This document shows positions 44,960-55,006 of a stretch of 64,000 bases of DNA, piece by piece (within the stretch, counting starts at the first letter, position 1; every line of letters begins with the position of its first letter). The stretch comes from Palsa-459 sp963841965 (GTDB taxonomy: Bacteria > Actinomycetota > Acidimicrobiia > Acidimicrobiales > RAAP-2), in assembly GCA_963841965.1 (NCBI GenBank), contig CAWJES010000001.1:444822-508821 (forward strand), read 5' to 3'. Under the pieces are notes generated by a model. The model was not told where the DNA came from. It worked only from the letters and a program-made list of their open reading frames with translations, and searched no databases. The translations under genes were made by a program, and so were the position numbers.

Positions 44960-46291
44960 CTACCCCTGATGAGGTGGCAGGCCCAGCAGGTGGGCTCGGG
45001 CAGCCCCGACGACGTACAGGCTCCCCGTCACGAGCACCAGGTCATGCTCGAACGCGTCTGCGCGGGCTGCGTCCACCGCTTCTGGCACCGACGTCACGAC
45101 ACGTGCGTGCATGCCGAGCGTGCGAACGGCGTCTGCAACGGATTCGGCCCGCAGCGCCCTCGGGGAGTCGACCTCGCAGCAGGTGACGACGCACGAGGCG
45201 AAGCGGGTGAACGGCTCGAGCATCACGAGCGGATCGCGGTTGCCGAGTATTCCCACGACAGCGCGCACGGTGCCCGCGATCTCGAACCCCTCCTGCAGGG
45301 CGTCGACGAGGGCGGCGATACCCGCGGGGTTGTGGGCACCGTCGATGATGACGAGCGGACTGTTGCCGAGGACCTCGATCCGTCCCGGAACCTTCACGGT
45401 CGCGAACGCCGACGCCACGACGGCAGATCCCAGCTTCTGGCCGACGAAACCCTCGGCCGCGGCGAGCGCGCACAGCGCATTCGATCCCTGGTGCGAACCG
45501 TGGAGCGAGAGCAGCGTCGGCTCATGGGAGCCGAAAGGCGTCGTCAGCGCGACGAGCCGTCCACCCAGGGCTACCTCGTTCGTTTCGACGATGAGCTCTC
45601 GCTCGCGTCGCCACACGGCGGCGGCTCCGTGCGCCGCAGCCTCCACTTCCAGCAGCTCACCGATTGGACCGACCTCGCCGATGATCGCGATCGAGCCGGT
45701 CTTGATGATCCCGGCCTTGTCCACCGCGATCTCCTCGACCGTGTCGCCGAGCACCTCGGTGTGGTCGAGCGACACGTTGCAGACGACGGCGACCTCGCCG
45801 GCCACGACATTGGTCGAGTCCCAGGTCCCGCCCAGACCGACCTCGATCACGGCCGCCTGCACCCCTTCGTCGGAGAAGTGCAGCAGCGCGGCCACCGTCA
45901 GGATCTCGAATCTCGTGAGGACGATCGACGTCGCATCCTCGAGGTCCATGAGCCGCTGCATGAGGAGTACGAGCTGGTCGTCGTCGACCGCAACTCCGGC
46001 CACGCTGATCCGCTCGTTGATCCGGTGCAGGTCAGGGCTGGTGAACGTGCCGACCCGGAGTCCCTCCTCCGCGAGGAGGGCGGCCGTCATCGCCGTCGTC
46101 GATCCCTTCCCGTTGGTTCCGGTGATGTGCACGATCCGCAGGTCGACCTCGGGGCTGCCGAGGGCGCGGAGCGCCTCTCGGACGGGCTCGAGCGTCGGCA
46201 GCGCCCTGCGGGTTGGAGCGACGCGCTCGTAGTCGACGTGGCCGGCGAGCCACTTGAGGGCGTCGTCGACCCCGGAGAGGCGACCCACCAC
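44960..46291 (-). CDS. folC: Folylpolyglutamate synthase / dihydrofolate synthase
   Basis: Adds glutamates to folates. The 443-residue Mur-ligase-like product has ITGTNGKGSTTAMTAALL (P-loop), TSPDLHRINERI, VIEVGLGGTWDSTNV and the C-terminal motif IIDGAHNPAGIAALVDAL. GTG start at 46291, 3 nt after clpX. It may be both DHFS and FPGS. It is followed by ndk. Confidence 0.95.
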   Translation of the reverse strand: MVGRLSGVDDALKWLAGHVDYERVAPTRRALPTLEPVREALRALGSPEVDLRIVHITGTNGKGSTTAMTAALLAEEGLRVGTFTSPDLHRINERISVAGVAVDDDQLVLLMQRLMDLEDATSIVLTRFEILTVAALLHFSDEGVQAAVIEVGLGGTWDSTNVVAGEVAVVCNVSLDHTEVLGDTVEEIAVDKAGIIKTGSIAIIGEVGPIGELLEVEAAAHGAAAVWRRERELIVETNEVALGGRLVALTTPFGSHEPTLLSLHGSHQGSNALCALAAAEGFVGQKLGSAVVASAFATVKVPGRIEVLGNSPLVIIDGAHNPAGIAALVDALQEGFEIAGTVRAVVGILGNRDPLVMLEPFTRFASCVVTCCEVDSPRALRAESVADAVRTLGMHARVVTSVPEAVDAARADAFEHDLVLVTGSLYVVGAARAHLLGLPPHQG

Positions 46292-46294
46292 CTG

Positions 46295-47548
<1,254 letters not shown>

Positions 47549-47585
47549 GCTCGCCCTTTCCCCGCCGAGTAGTCCCGGCGCAACC

Positions 47586-48230
47586 TTAGGCCGCGCCGAC
47601 CGCCGCGAGGGTGGTTCCCTCTCGGGACGCGATGACCTCATCGACCAGCCCGTAGGCAACGGCCTCCTCGGCCGTCATCACGAAGTCCCTGTCGGTGTCC
47701 TTCGCGATCCGGTCGACTTCCTGGCCCGTGTCGTTGCTGAGCATCTCATTGAGCAGGTCACGCATCCTGAGGATCTCTCGTGCCTGGATCTCGATGTCGG
47801 AGGCCTGGCCACCCACACCGCCCCAGGGCTGGTGGAGGAGGATCCTCGAGTGAGGAAGCGCGAAGCGCTTTCCCTTGGTCCCCGCAGCGAGCAGCACAGC
47901 GCCGGCCGACGCCGCCTGCCCGAAGCAGAACGTCGAGACGTCCGGCTTGATGTACTTAAGGGTGTCGTAGATCGCCAGGAGTCCCGTGATGTCGCCGCCC
48001 GGCGAGTTGATGTACAGGTGGATGTCCTTCTCCGGGTCCTCGGACTCCAAGAAGAGCAGCTGGGCGCAGATGAGGTTGGCAACCGTGTCGTCGAGTGCGG
48101 ACCCGAGGAAGATGATCCGCTCCTTCAAGAGCCGCGAGTACAGGTCGTAGGCCCGCTCGCCGCGGTTCGAGGATTCCACGACCGTGGGTACCAGGTAGTT
48201 GTTGAAGCGCAGGTGCTGGGTGGTGTCCAC
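47586..48230 (-). CDS. clpP: ATP-dependent Clp protease proteolytic subunit ClpP
   Basis: Serine protease ring. The 214-residue product has the catalytic S108 (GQAASAGA), H133 (LLHQPWGG) and a D near residue 182. There is only one clpP here; actinobacteria often have two in tandem, so another copy may lie elsewhere. GTG at 48230 with GAGGAG upstream, 2 nt after tig. Confidence 0.96.
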   Translation of the reverse strand: MDTTQHLRFNNYLVPTVVESSNRGERAYDLYSRLLKERIIFLGSALDDTVANLICAQLLFLESEDPEKDIHLYINSPGGDITGLLAIYDTLKYIKPDVSTFCFGQAASAGAVLLAAGTKGKRFALPHSRILLHQPWGGVGGQASDIEIQAREILRMRDLLNEMLSNDTGQEVDRIAKDTDRDFVMTAEEAVAYGLVDEVIASREGTTLAAVGAA

Positions 48231-48232
48231 GG

Positions 48233-49597
48233 CTACTCCTCTGTCGTCTCGTCGGAACCGTCGACGTCGTCGCCGGTGTCGTTCTCTTCGTCGGTGTCGA
48301 GCAGCGTGCGGTCGATCTCGGCACCAGTCTCATCGACGTAGGTGGCCCGCTCAAGGACCCAGTCCGCAGCGGTCGACTTCGCTTTCTCGGCGCGCAGCGA
48401 GCCCATCCGACCGCTGCGGTCCAGCTCGTCCCTGAGCCGCTCGGGCGTGCTTCGGACCTCCTCGGCGATCCGCTGCACCTCGGCGTCGAGATCGTCGGCG
48501 GTCGGCTCGAGTCCCTCCTCGGCCGCGATCGCGCGCAGCGCGAGATCGATCTTGATCGCCCGCCTCGCGTCCAGGCGGACGAGCTCAACGAATTCATCGG
48601 GCGACTGCCCCGTCGCTCGGAAGTAGGACTCGAAGCCGAGGTTGGAGGCCTCGAGCCGGTGCTGGAAGTCCTCGATGCGGTCGCGCGTCTCCGCGTCGAG
48701 CAGCTGCTCGGGGATGTCGTCGTCGGCGACCTGGGAGGCGAGCTCGCTCATCGCAGCCTCGCGCATCGCCCCCCTCGCCTGGGCCACCTTCGCGGTGCGA
48801 ATGCGATCGAGGTAGCTGGCCCGGAGCTCCTCGGAGGTGTCGAACTCGGAGTTCTCCGACACCCACTCGTCGGTCAGCTCGGGCAGCACCCGCTCCTTCA
48901 CGTCCTTCAGCCCGATCGTGAAGGACATGGTCGCGCCGCCGGGCGCGGTCCCGGTGACCTCGAGAGTCTCGCCGCTGCGCATGCCGGGCAGCTGGTCGTC
49001 CGCCGTGTCGACGATGGATCCCTGCCCGACGAGGTACACGTAGTCGTCGATGGACACGACCTCGTCGCCCGACTCGTCACGACCCCGAAGGTCCATCGTG
49101 ACGTAGTCGCCTGTCGCGATCGGCCGTGTCACGTCACGCAGCTCCGCGTCCGTCTCGCGCAGCCGGTCGACGAGCACGTCCACGTCGTCGTCGGTCACGG
49201 CCGGGGACGGGATCGTCACGCGCAGCGCGCCGTATCCGGTGATCCGTACGGTCGGGCGCACCTCGACGACGGCGTCGAACTCGACGGGTCCCGCCTCCTC
49301 GCCTGATGTGACGTTCAGCTCCGGCTGGGAGATCGGCTCGACCTCCGTTGCCGAGACCGCCCGTGCGTAGTAGTCGGGAAGCAGCTCGCGCAGCGCCTCG
49401 CCGCGCAGCGCGACCGGTCCCCCGATCCGCGCCTCGACGACGCGGCGCGGTGCCTTGCCCGGGCGGAACCCGGGGATCCTCACCTCCCGAGCGAGCGTCT
49501 TGGCAGTGCGGGCGACCGCAGCTTCGACCTCGTCCTCGTCGACTTCGACGGCGATGCGGATCTTGTTGTCTTCGAGGAGCTCTGATGTTGCGCGCAT
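48233..49597 (-). CDS. tig: Trigger factor
   Basis: Ribosome-bound chaperone and prolyl isomerase. The 454-residue product has an N-terminal ribosome-binding domain (signature near VRIPGFRPGKAPRRVVEARI), an FKBP-like domain (GDYVTMDLRGRDESG) and the C-terminal chaperone arms, ending in an acidic tail rich in Asp, Glu and Thr. tig-clpP-clpX is a standard order. Confidence 0.96.
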   Translation of the reverse strand: MRATSELLEDNKIRIAVEVDEDEVEAAVARTAKTLAREVRIPGFRPGKAPRRVVEARIGGPVALRGEALRELLPDYYARAVSATEVEPISQPELNVTSGEEAGPVEFDAVVEVRPTVRITGYGALRVTIPSPAVTDDDVDVLVDRLRETDAELRDVTRPIATGDYVTMDLRGRDESGDEVVSIDDYVYLVGQGSIVDTADDQLPGMRSGETLEVTGTAPGGATMSFTIGLKDVKERVLPELTDEWVSENSEFDTSEELRASYLDRIRTAKVAQARGAMREAAMSELASQVADDDIPEQLLDAETRDRIEDFQHRLEASNLGFESYFRATGQSPDEFVELVRLDARRAIKIDLALRAIAAEEGLEPTADDLDAEVQRIAEEVRSTPERLRDELDRSGRMGSLRAEKAKSTAADWVLERATYVDETGAEIDRTLLDTDEENDTGDDVDGSDETTEE

Positions 49598-49609
49598 AGT
49601 GGGTCCCTC

Positions 49610-49615
49610 ACTCTA
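49610..49615 (-). promoter_or_regulatory. -10 box for tig-clpP-clpX
   Basis: TAGAGT on the minus strand, 12 nt before the tig ATG, with GAGGGA between. This is a leadered arrangement, unlike the N6 cases. Confidence 0.45.
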
Positions 49616-49646
49616 CCGGCGGGCAACGTGAGGAGAGTCCGCCCCG

Positions 49647-50483
49647 TCAGACCATGACGACCATCTCAGTGACGAACGAGGTGACGAGGGTCTCATCGCC
49701 GTCCCATGAGGTGGTGGCGATGCCGAGCGCGGCATCGGGACCGATCCTCCCGCATGCCCTGCGCACGAAGGTCTCCTCGTCCATGCGGATCTCGGCCGTG
49801 GGCGGACCGGAAATGACTTCGACGGACCGCGCCCGTCCCCGCCCTCCCTCGTCCGTGGACATCTCGAGCTGGATGACCCTGCCGAGCACCCCGGTGATGG
49901 CCAGTCGGAGGGTCGAGCCCGTCGCAGGGGCAACCCTGCGACCGAGCACGTAGGGCATCGAAGCCTCCATCCGGTCGAGCGTGATCCGCTCCCCGATACC
50001 GCCCCGATCGCCAGGTCGGCCGACTGCCCGCCGGACGTCCTGCTCGTGCACCCAGGAGTCGAAGATCCGCACCCCCATGAAGTCCACGTAGGGGACCATG
50101 CCGATCGGTGTCGGCCCGATCACCGACCAGGCCTCCGCATCGAGCGATCGAAGCACTGCGAGCCGACGGCTCGTCAGGACCTCGAGCTCGTCCACGACCT
50201 CGCGCGGCGCGCGGCTCCGGCGTTCGACGATGAACCGTTCGTTGAGGGCGCCAAGTTCATTTCGGACGTGGTCCGGATCGTCGCCTCCCTGGTCCGGCGC
50301 CGAGGCCCCCTCGAGGGTCAGCTCTGTCCCGATCACATGGCTGAACTGGTCGAGAACGCTCCAGCCGGGGCACTCGGTCGGCAGCGTGAATGCCTCGTCC
50401 GGAAGGCTCCTGCCCAAGGTGACCAGCGACCCCCAGACCTCGGCGAGTCCCTCGACGGCGATCTCGACGTGCGTGTGCTCCAT
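49647..50483 (-). CDS. Mycothiol-dependent maleylpyruvate isomerase-family protein (MDMPI/DinB)
   Basis: The 278-residue product has an N-terminal DinB/MDMPI four-helix domain (LPTECPGWSVLDQFSHVIG and SWVHEQDVRRAVGRP, with the metal-ligand histidines) and a C-terminal MDMPI_C-type domain (TLRLAITGVLGRVIQLEMS onward). Such proteins bind zinc and use a low-molecular-weight thiol such as mycothiol. The substrate is unknown. ATG has TAGTTT exactly 6 nt upstream. Confidence 0.85.
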   Translation of the reverse strand: MEHTHVEIAVEGLAEVWGSLVTLGRSLPDEAFTLPTECPGWSVLDQFSHVIGTELTLEGASAPDQGGDDPDHVRNELGALNERFIVERRSRAPREVVDELEVLTSRRLAVLRSLDAEAWSVIGPTPIGMVPYVDFMGVRIFDSWVHEQDVRRAVGRPGDRGGIGERITLDRMEASMPYVLGRRVAPATGSTLRLAITGVLGRVIQLEMSTDEGGRGRARSVEVISGPPTAEIRMDEETFVRRACGRIGPDAALGIATTSWDGDETLVTSFVTEMVVMV

Positions 50484-50489
50484 GCGCCA

Positions 50490-50495
50490 AAACTA
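50490..50495 (-). promoter_or_regulatory. -10 box for leaderless MDMPI gene
   Basis: TAGTTT on the minus strand, 6 nt before ATG 50483. Another TAGTTT at 50537-50542 on the plus strand may serve the DUF5679 gene. Confidence 0.5.
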
Positions 50496-50583
50496 GGTCC
50501 GGGGGATGGATCCCGCCCATTGAGCGACATCGTGGCTAGTTTTTCGGGCGCGACGCGATCGCGAACGGACCTGGGGGGGAACC

Positions 50584-50733
50584 ATGGCTTCATATGAGGG
50601 CTACTGCGTGAAGTGCCGGGAGAAGCGCGAGTTCGAGGGAGCAGTTGTCGAGCTCAAGAACGGCAGGAACGCCGCGCAGGGACCGTGCCCGGTCTGCGGC
50701 ACGAAGATCAACCGCATCCTCGGCAAGTCGTAA
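50584..50733 (+). CDS. DUF5679 zinc-ribbon protein
   Basis: A 49-residue product: ATG with a strong GGGGGGGA upstream, then YCVKCREKREF and CPVCGTKINRIL. Two CxxC pairs make a zinc ribbon typical of the small actinobacterial DUF5679 family. The function is unknown. Confidence 0.85.
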   Translation: MASYEGYCVKCREKREFEGAVVELKNGRNAAQGPCPVCGTKINRILGKS

Positions 50734-50818
50734 CCCGAGTCGGCATCGGCCGACGGACGGTGATTCGAGGCAAGCGAGGCCCCGGCTGGCCGGTACGCTC
50801 CTTGGGCCGGTCCGGCCA

Positions 50819-50892
50819 CGGGGAGTGGCGCAGCTTGGCAGCGCGCCTGCTTTGGGAGCAGGAGGTCGCGGGTTCAAGTCCCGCCTCCCCGA
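50819..50892 (+). tRNA. tRNA-Pro(UGG)
   Basis: Cloverleaf with acceptor CGGGGAG/CTCCCCG, anticodon arm CCTGC-TTTGGGA-GCAGG (anticodon TGG) and T-arm GCGGG-TTCAAGT-CCCGC. CCA is not encoded. TACGCT at 50794-50799 may be its -10. Confidence 0.95.
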
Positions 50893-50900
50893 CGTAGCGG

Positions 50901-50920
50901 GGCCCCGGTCGCCGGGGTCC
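50901..50920 (+). terminator. Hairpin after tRNA-Pro
   Basis: GGCCCCGG-TCG-CCGGGGTC stem followed by CGCATCTTGTT. It is a strong hairpin with a poor T-tract, and it ends 10 nt before the -10 of the next gene. Confidence 0.45.
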
Positions 50921-50930
50921 CGCATCTTGT

Positions 50931-50936
50931 TACGGT
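50931..50936 (+). promoter_or_regulatory. -10 box for leaderless MBL gene
   Basis: TACGGT, 6 nt before ATG 50943. Confidence 0.5.
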
Positions 50937-50942
50937 CTCAGC

Positions 50943-51998
50943 ATGCACGTGACCGGCCTGCTGCAGACTGCCGCATGGGAACGCGGCGAGCTGCCCCCCG
51001 TGGAGCTCGTGCGTCCCGGCCTCTGGTCGATCCCGGTCCCGCTGCCGAACAACCCGCTTCGCTACGTGCTCGTCTACGTCCTCGAGCTTGACGACGGTGT
51101 CGCGATCGTCGACGCCGGATGGGACACGCCGGATGCCTGGGCCGCTCTGAACGCCGGGCTCGCAGCCGCAGGTGGGTCGGTGGCAGACGTCCGATCGGTT
51201 GTCGTCACCCACATCCACCCGGACCACTACGGCCTGGCTGGGAGGGTTCGGGAGGCGTCGGGCGCGTGGATCGGCCTGCATCCAGCGGATGCTGCGCTGC
51301 TCGAGGGCCGGTACGTCTCGACCGACCGCACGATCGCGTACATGAAGGACCTCCTCGAGGTCTCCGGGGCACCAGCGGATGCGATCAGTGACCTCGCGAA
51401 CGCCTCGATGCAGATCCGCGACTTCGTGCGCATGGCGCAGCCGGACCGTCTCGTTGAAGACGGCGACGACCTCGGCCTGGCGGGGTGGGACCTCAAGGCC
51501 ATCTGGACGCCTGGCCACTCCCCCGGGCACCTGTGCCTCTACAGCGCCGAGCAGCGGCTCCTCCTCTCCGGTGATCACGTCCTGCCGCGCATCAGCCCGA
51601 ATATTTCGTACTACACGCCGGATATCCCCAATCCGCTCGCCGACTACCTCGACTCGCTCGGGAAGGTGGAGCACCTCGAGTGCGACGAGGTCCTCCCCGG
51701 GCATGAGTACCGGTTCGCAGGGCTCTCGGACCGCGTCGGCCAGCTGCGTGACCATCACCATGCCCGACTCGAGGAGATCCGCTCCGCCCTCGAGGGCACG
51801 GACGGGCTGTCCTGCTGGGATCTCACGCTCCGGCTCACGTGGTCGAGGTCGTTCGATACGTTTTCGACCTTTATGCAAAGGGCGGCCTCCGGCGAGACCC
51901 TCGCGCACCTCGTGCTCCTCGAGGGCGAGGGAACCATCACGAGGACGCCGGGGCGGCCCGCCATCTTCCGGCTTGCCGAGCACTCCCCTACGACCTAG
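50943..51998 (+). CDS. Metallo-beta-lactamase-fold hydrolase
   Basis: The 351-residue product has the metal motif THIHPDHYG (H90, H92, D94, H95), GHSPGHLCLY, LLSGDHVLP and a later PGHEYRFAG, plus a C-terminal winged-helix-like region of about 100 residues, the LACTB2-type arrangement. A thioester, lactone or RNA hydrolase is possible; the substrate is unknown. Its stop TAG interlocks with the stop of the convergent ABC permease in CTAG. Confidence 0.88.
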   Translation: MHVTGLLQTAAWERGELPPVELVRPGLWSIPVPLPNNPLRYVLVYVLELDDGVAIVDAGWDTPDAWAALNAGLAAAGGSVADVRSVVVTHIHPDHYGLAGRVREASGAWIGLHPADAALLEGRYVSTDRTIAYMKDLLEVSGAPADAISDLANASMQIRDFVRMAQPDRLVEDGDDLGLAGWDLKAIWTPGHSPGHLCLYSAEQRLLLSGDHVLPRISPNISYYTPDIPNPLADYLDSLGKVEHLECDEVLPGHEYRFAGLSDRVGQLRDHHHARLEEIRSALEGTDGLSCWDLTLRLTWSRSFDTFSTFMQRAASGETLAHLVLLEGEGTITRTPGRPAIFRLAEHSPTT

Positions 51999-52879
51999 CT
52001 GAGCACCCTGCGCTTGAAGTTCCGAAGGCCGAGCGCCGAGAAGCCGGCGCAGAACGCGACCAGCACCGGGTAGATGATGTAGAGGTGCATATGCGGCACC
52101 GTCGTGAACGCGGCGCGCATGCCCTCGTTGACGTAGATCAGGGGGTTGATGAGGACGATCACCTGCAGCCAGTGGAACCGGCCGACCTCGACGGGCGCGA
52201 GTCGCGTCCATTGGTAGTAGGTCCCCCCGAGGAACGTGATCGGCAGGACCACGAAGCCGAACATGAGCCCGATGTTCCGCGGTTCGAAGCTCGTGCCGAG
52301 CACGAGGCCGAGCGATGACATTGCGACGCAGCTGAGGGGGACGACGGTGAGGATCACGAGCCAGTGGAAGCTGAGGTCGGCGTGGACCCCCGATGCGTGG
52401 ACCACCGAAGCGATTGGGAGCACGAGGCAGGCCGAGATCAGGCCCTGGATCGACCCGGAGAGCACCTTTTCGAACGCGACCAGCCAGATCGGGCAGGGTG
52501 CCTGCACCCGGTCCTCGATCTCCCTCGTGAACCCGAACTCCTGCGACATCTGCAGTGCGACCGACTGCACCCCCTGGAACATGATCGAGATCCCGACCAC
52601 GCCGGCGACCAGCACGGTGTCGAAGTCGATCTCAGCCGCCCGGCCGCCGGCTCCGCCGACGGACTGGCCGATCTTCGGGAAGACGTAGAGGAAGACGAAG
52701 CAGAGCAGGAAAGGCTGGATGACGGTCCGCAGCGCGAACGAGCCAAGGTTCTTGCGGAGCACCACGACGTCGCGCAGCAGGAGGGCGCCCAGAGCGGTCG
52801 TACTCGTCTGCAGGGCTGACCGTGTCGGGCCATGGACGATCTCTCGGTTTGGTGCCGTGCCCGCTGGAGCCTGCTGCAT
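51995..52879 (-). CDS. ABC-2 type exporter permease
   Basis: The 294-residue product has six predicted membrane segments and the ABC-2 pattern of DrrB-like proteins (LRTVIQPFLLCFVFLYVFPK, then PITFLGGTYYQWTRL and LINPLIYVNEGMRA). It overlaps the ATPase gene by 1 nt (TGATG). It is probably a drug or lipid exporter. Confidence 0.85.
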   Translation of the reverse strand: MQQAPAGTAPNREIVHGPTRSALQTSTTALGALLLRDVVVLRKNLGSFALRTVIQPFLLCFVFLYVFPKIGQSVGGAGGRAAEIDFDTVLVAGVVGISIMFQGVQSVALQMSQEFGFTREIEDRVQAPCPIWLVAFEKVLSGSIQGLISACLVLPIASVVHASGVHADLSFHWLVILTVVPLSCVAMSSLGLVLGTSFEPRNIGLMFGFVVLPITFLGGTYYQWTRLAPVEVGRFHWLQVIVLINPLIYVNEGMRAAFTTVPHMHLYIIYPVLVAFCAGFSALGLRNFKRRVLS

Positions 52880-53871
52880 CAGTCCCTCAGCTCCTTGCCG
52901 GTGAGGCTGATGAAGACCGTCTCGAGGGACGGCTCGGCGACGGAGAGATCGGCGACTTCGAAGCCTGCCTCCTCCGCCGTGGAGATGACCCGCGCGAGGA
53001 GGCGGTCCCCGCCACGCATGTGCAGCTCAAGCCCTTCCTCGGTCGAGCGCGTCTTCGTCACGCCGTCGACCCCCGCCTCGAGGACGTGGGCGAGGCGCTC
53101 CTGGTCGCCGGTGGCCTTGACCGTCACGATCGTGTCCGCACCGACCCCGCGCTTGAGCCCATCAGGCGTGTCCAGCGCGAGGATCTTCCCGTGGTCCATG
53201 ATCGCGACCCGGTCGCAGAGCTGGTCGGCTTCCTCCATGTAGTGCGTCGTCAGCATGATCGTCTGGCCGTCGTCGTTGAGCTGGCGCAAGATGTCCCACA
53301 GGGCGAGCCTGCTCTGCGGATCCAGGCCGGCCGTCGGCTCATCCATGAAGAGCACCGCCGGGCGGTGGAAGATCGATCGGGCCACCATGAGGCGCTGGGC
53401 CATGCCGCCGGACAGCGCGTAGACGGACGCCTTTGCCCACTTGGAGAGCTGGAACTGCTCGAGCAGCCTGTCCGCCTCGGCCCGAGACTGCGCCGCGCCC
53501 ATGCCGAAGAGCCGTCCGTGGAAGTAGAGGTTCTCCCAGACGTTGAGCTGGCGATCCAGGGAGTTGGTCTGGGAGACGACGCCGATGACCTGCTTGGCGA
53601 GTGCGGGGTGGGCCACGACGTCGATGCCGGCGACGTGGGCCCGCCCCGACGTTGGGATCACCCTCGTCGTGAGCATGCCGGCGGTGGTCGTCTTGCCCGC
53701 GCCATTCGGGCCGAGCAACCCGAAGATCTCCCCCTCACCGACCGTGAGGTTGAGCTCGTCGACAGCCCGAAAGTCCGCACCGGCATAGACCTTCGTCAGC
53801 GCCTCGGTCCGGATGATGGCGGTGCTCGTGTCGTTGGACGCCGACTTCTGCAGGGACGATGCGGTGCTCAT
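52879..53871 (-). CDS. ABC-2 type exporter ATPase (DrrA-like)
   Basis: The 330-residue product has Walker A GLLGPNGAGKTTTAGML, signature LSGGMAQRLMVARSI, Walker B VLFMDEPTAGLD and a C-terminal DUF4162-like extension (LEAGVDGVTKTRSTEEG). ATG at 53871 begins a low-complexity N-terminus; the longer reading includes tRNA-Arg sequence and is false. It pairs with the permease. Confidence 0.88.
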   Translation of the reverse strand: MSTASSLQKSASNDTSTAIIRTEALTKVYAGADFRAVDELNLTVGEGEIFGLLGPNGAGKTTTAGMLTTRVIPTSGRAHVAGIDVVAHPALAKQVIGVVSQTNSLDRQLNVWENLYFHGRLFGMGAAQSRAEADRLLEQFQLSKWAKASVYALSGGMAQRLMVARSIFHRPAVLFMDEPTAGLDPQSRLALWDILRQLNDDGQTIMLTTHYMEEADQLCDRVAIMDHGKILALDTPDGLKRGVGADTIVTVKATGDQERLAHVLEAGVDGVTKTRSTEEGLELHMRGGDRLLARVISTAEEAGFEVADLSVAEPSLETVFISLTGKELRD

Positions 53872-53941
53872 GGGCCTGCGACGACGATACCCGGCTCGAC
53901 GGCCGTTGCTCCGTGGCGGCCGGCGTCGGAACCGTGGGTAG

Positions 53942-54015
53942 TGCCCCCGGCAGGAGTCGAACCCGCAACCTGATGGGTAGAAACCATCTGCTCTATCCAG
54001 TTGAGCTACAGGGGC
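53942..54015 (-). tRNA. tRNA-Arg(UCU)
   Basis: Cloverleaf on the minus strand: acceptor GCCCCTG/CGGGGGC, D-arm GCTC...GAGC, anticodon arm GATGG-TTTCTAC-CCATC (anticodon TCT), T-arm GCGGG-TTCGACT-CCTGC. CCA is not encoded. TACGAT lies 8 nt upstream (54029-54024). Confidence 0.95.
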
Positions 54016-54085
54016 TCTGCAGAATCGTACTGCGGGCCCCATCGCCGCCAGCGGTTCGGCGTTCTGTGGCAGACTCAAAACTCCT

Positions 54086-54163
54086 GGTGGGCGTAGCTCA
54101 GGCGGTTAGAGCGCCAGGTTGTGGCCCTGGAGGCCGGGGGTTCAAGTCCCCTCGCTCACCCCA
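54086..54163 (+). tRNA. tRNA-His(GUG)
   Basis: Acceptor GTGGGCG/CGCTCAC with encoded G-1 opposite C73, anticodon arm CCAGG-TTGTGGC-CCTGG (anticodon GTG), T-arm CGGGG-GTTCAAG-TCCCC region. CCA is encoded here, unlike in the other tRNAs of the window. Confidence 0.95.
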
Positions 54164-54199
54164 CTGCACGCGTGCGCGTGCGCCGAGACGGGAGGACCG

Positions 54200-55006
54200 G
54201 TGGCCGTGACGATCGAGACGATCGCCGTGGTCACCGGGGCCTCGTCCGGCATCGGAGCGGCGACCGCCCGAGCGCTCGCAGCGCAGGGCGCCACGGTGAT
54301 CGCGGTCGCACGGCGGGCGGACCGGCTCGCCGACGTCGTCGGCGAGTGCCGGGAGAACGCACCGGGGTCCGACTACATCGCCTGCGACTTGCGCGACGAG
54401 GCAGCGGCGACCGCGCTGTGCGATGAGATCTGGGAGCGATTCGGCGCGATCGACGTCCTCGTCAACAACGCCGGGGTCCCGATGCGCCGGCAGGTCACGG
54501 CGCTCACCATGGCCGAGGTCGACGAGGTGCTGCACCTGAACTACCGGATCCCCGTCGCCATGACGCTCGCGGTGCTGCAGCGGATGGTCCGGCGGGCCCG
54601 TGGCACCATCGTCAACGTGTCGAGCCTCGGCGGTCGCCTCGGAGTCTCGGGCGAAGCGGCGTACTGCGCCTCGAAGTTCGCATTGTGCGGGTTCACCGAG
54701 GCCGCGTCCATGGACCTCGCGGGCACCGGCGTCGAGCTGCGGCTCATCCTCCCTGGGCCGATCGACACCGAGGTGTGGGACCAGCCGGGACAGGATCCCG
54801 CCGCATATGACGGCGAGCTCTTCGCACCCGCCATCGTGGCCGATGCCATCGTGGCGTCGCTCAGCTCACCGCAGATCGAGCACTACGTCCCTGACCTCAA
54901 GTTCATCGCAGAGATGAAGACGACTGACTTCCAGGGCTTCCGAGCCGGGATGCTCGCTGCGGTCCGGGGCGACGACGAGATGACGATCCCCGGCGACGCC
55001 TGGTGA
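54200..55006 (+). CDS. Short-chain dehydrogenase/reductase
   Basis: The 268-residue product has the NAD(P) motif VTGASSGIG (residues 11-19), NNAGV, the catalytic Ser in NVSSLGG and YCASK with Tyr and Lys. The start is GTG at 54200 or 54206, with GGAGG at 54191-54195. It begins 36 nt after tRNA-His. Its stop overlaps the next dehydrogenase gene as GTGA. Substrate unknown. Confidence 0.88.
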   Translation: MAVTIETIAVVTGASSGIGAATARALAAQGATVIAVARRADRLADVVGECRENAPGSDYIACDLRDEAAATALCDEIWERFGAIDVLVNNAGVPMRRQVTALTMAEVDEVLHLNYRIPVAMTLAVLQRMVRRARGTIVNVSSLGGRLGVSGEAAYCASKFALCGFTEAASMDLAGTGVELRLILPGPIDTEVWDQPGQDPAAYDGELFAPAIVADAIVASLSSPQIEHYVPDLKFIAEMKTTDFQGFRAGMLAAVRGDDEMTIPGDAW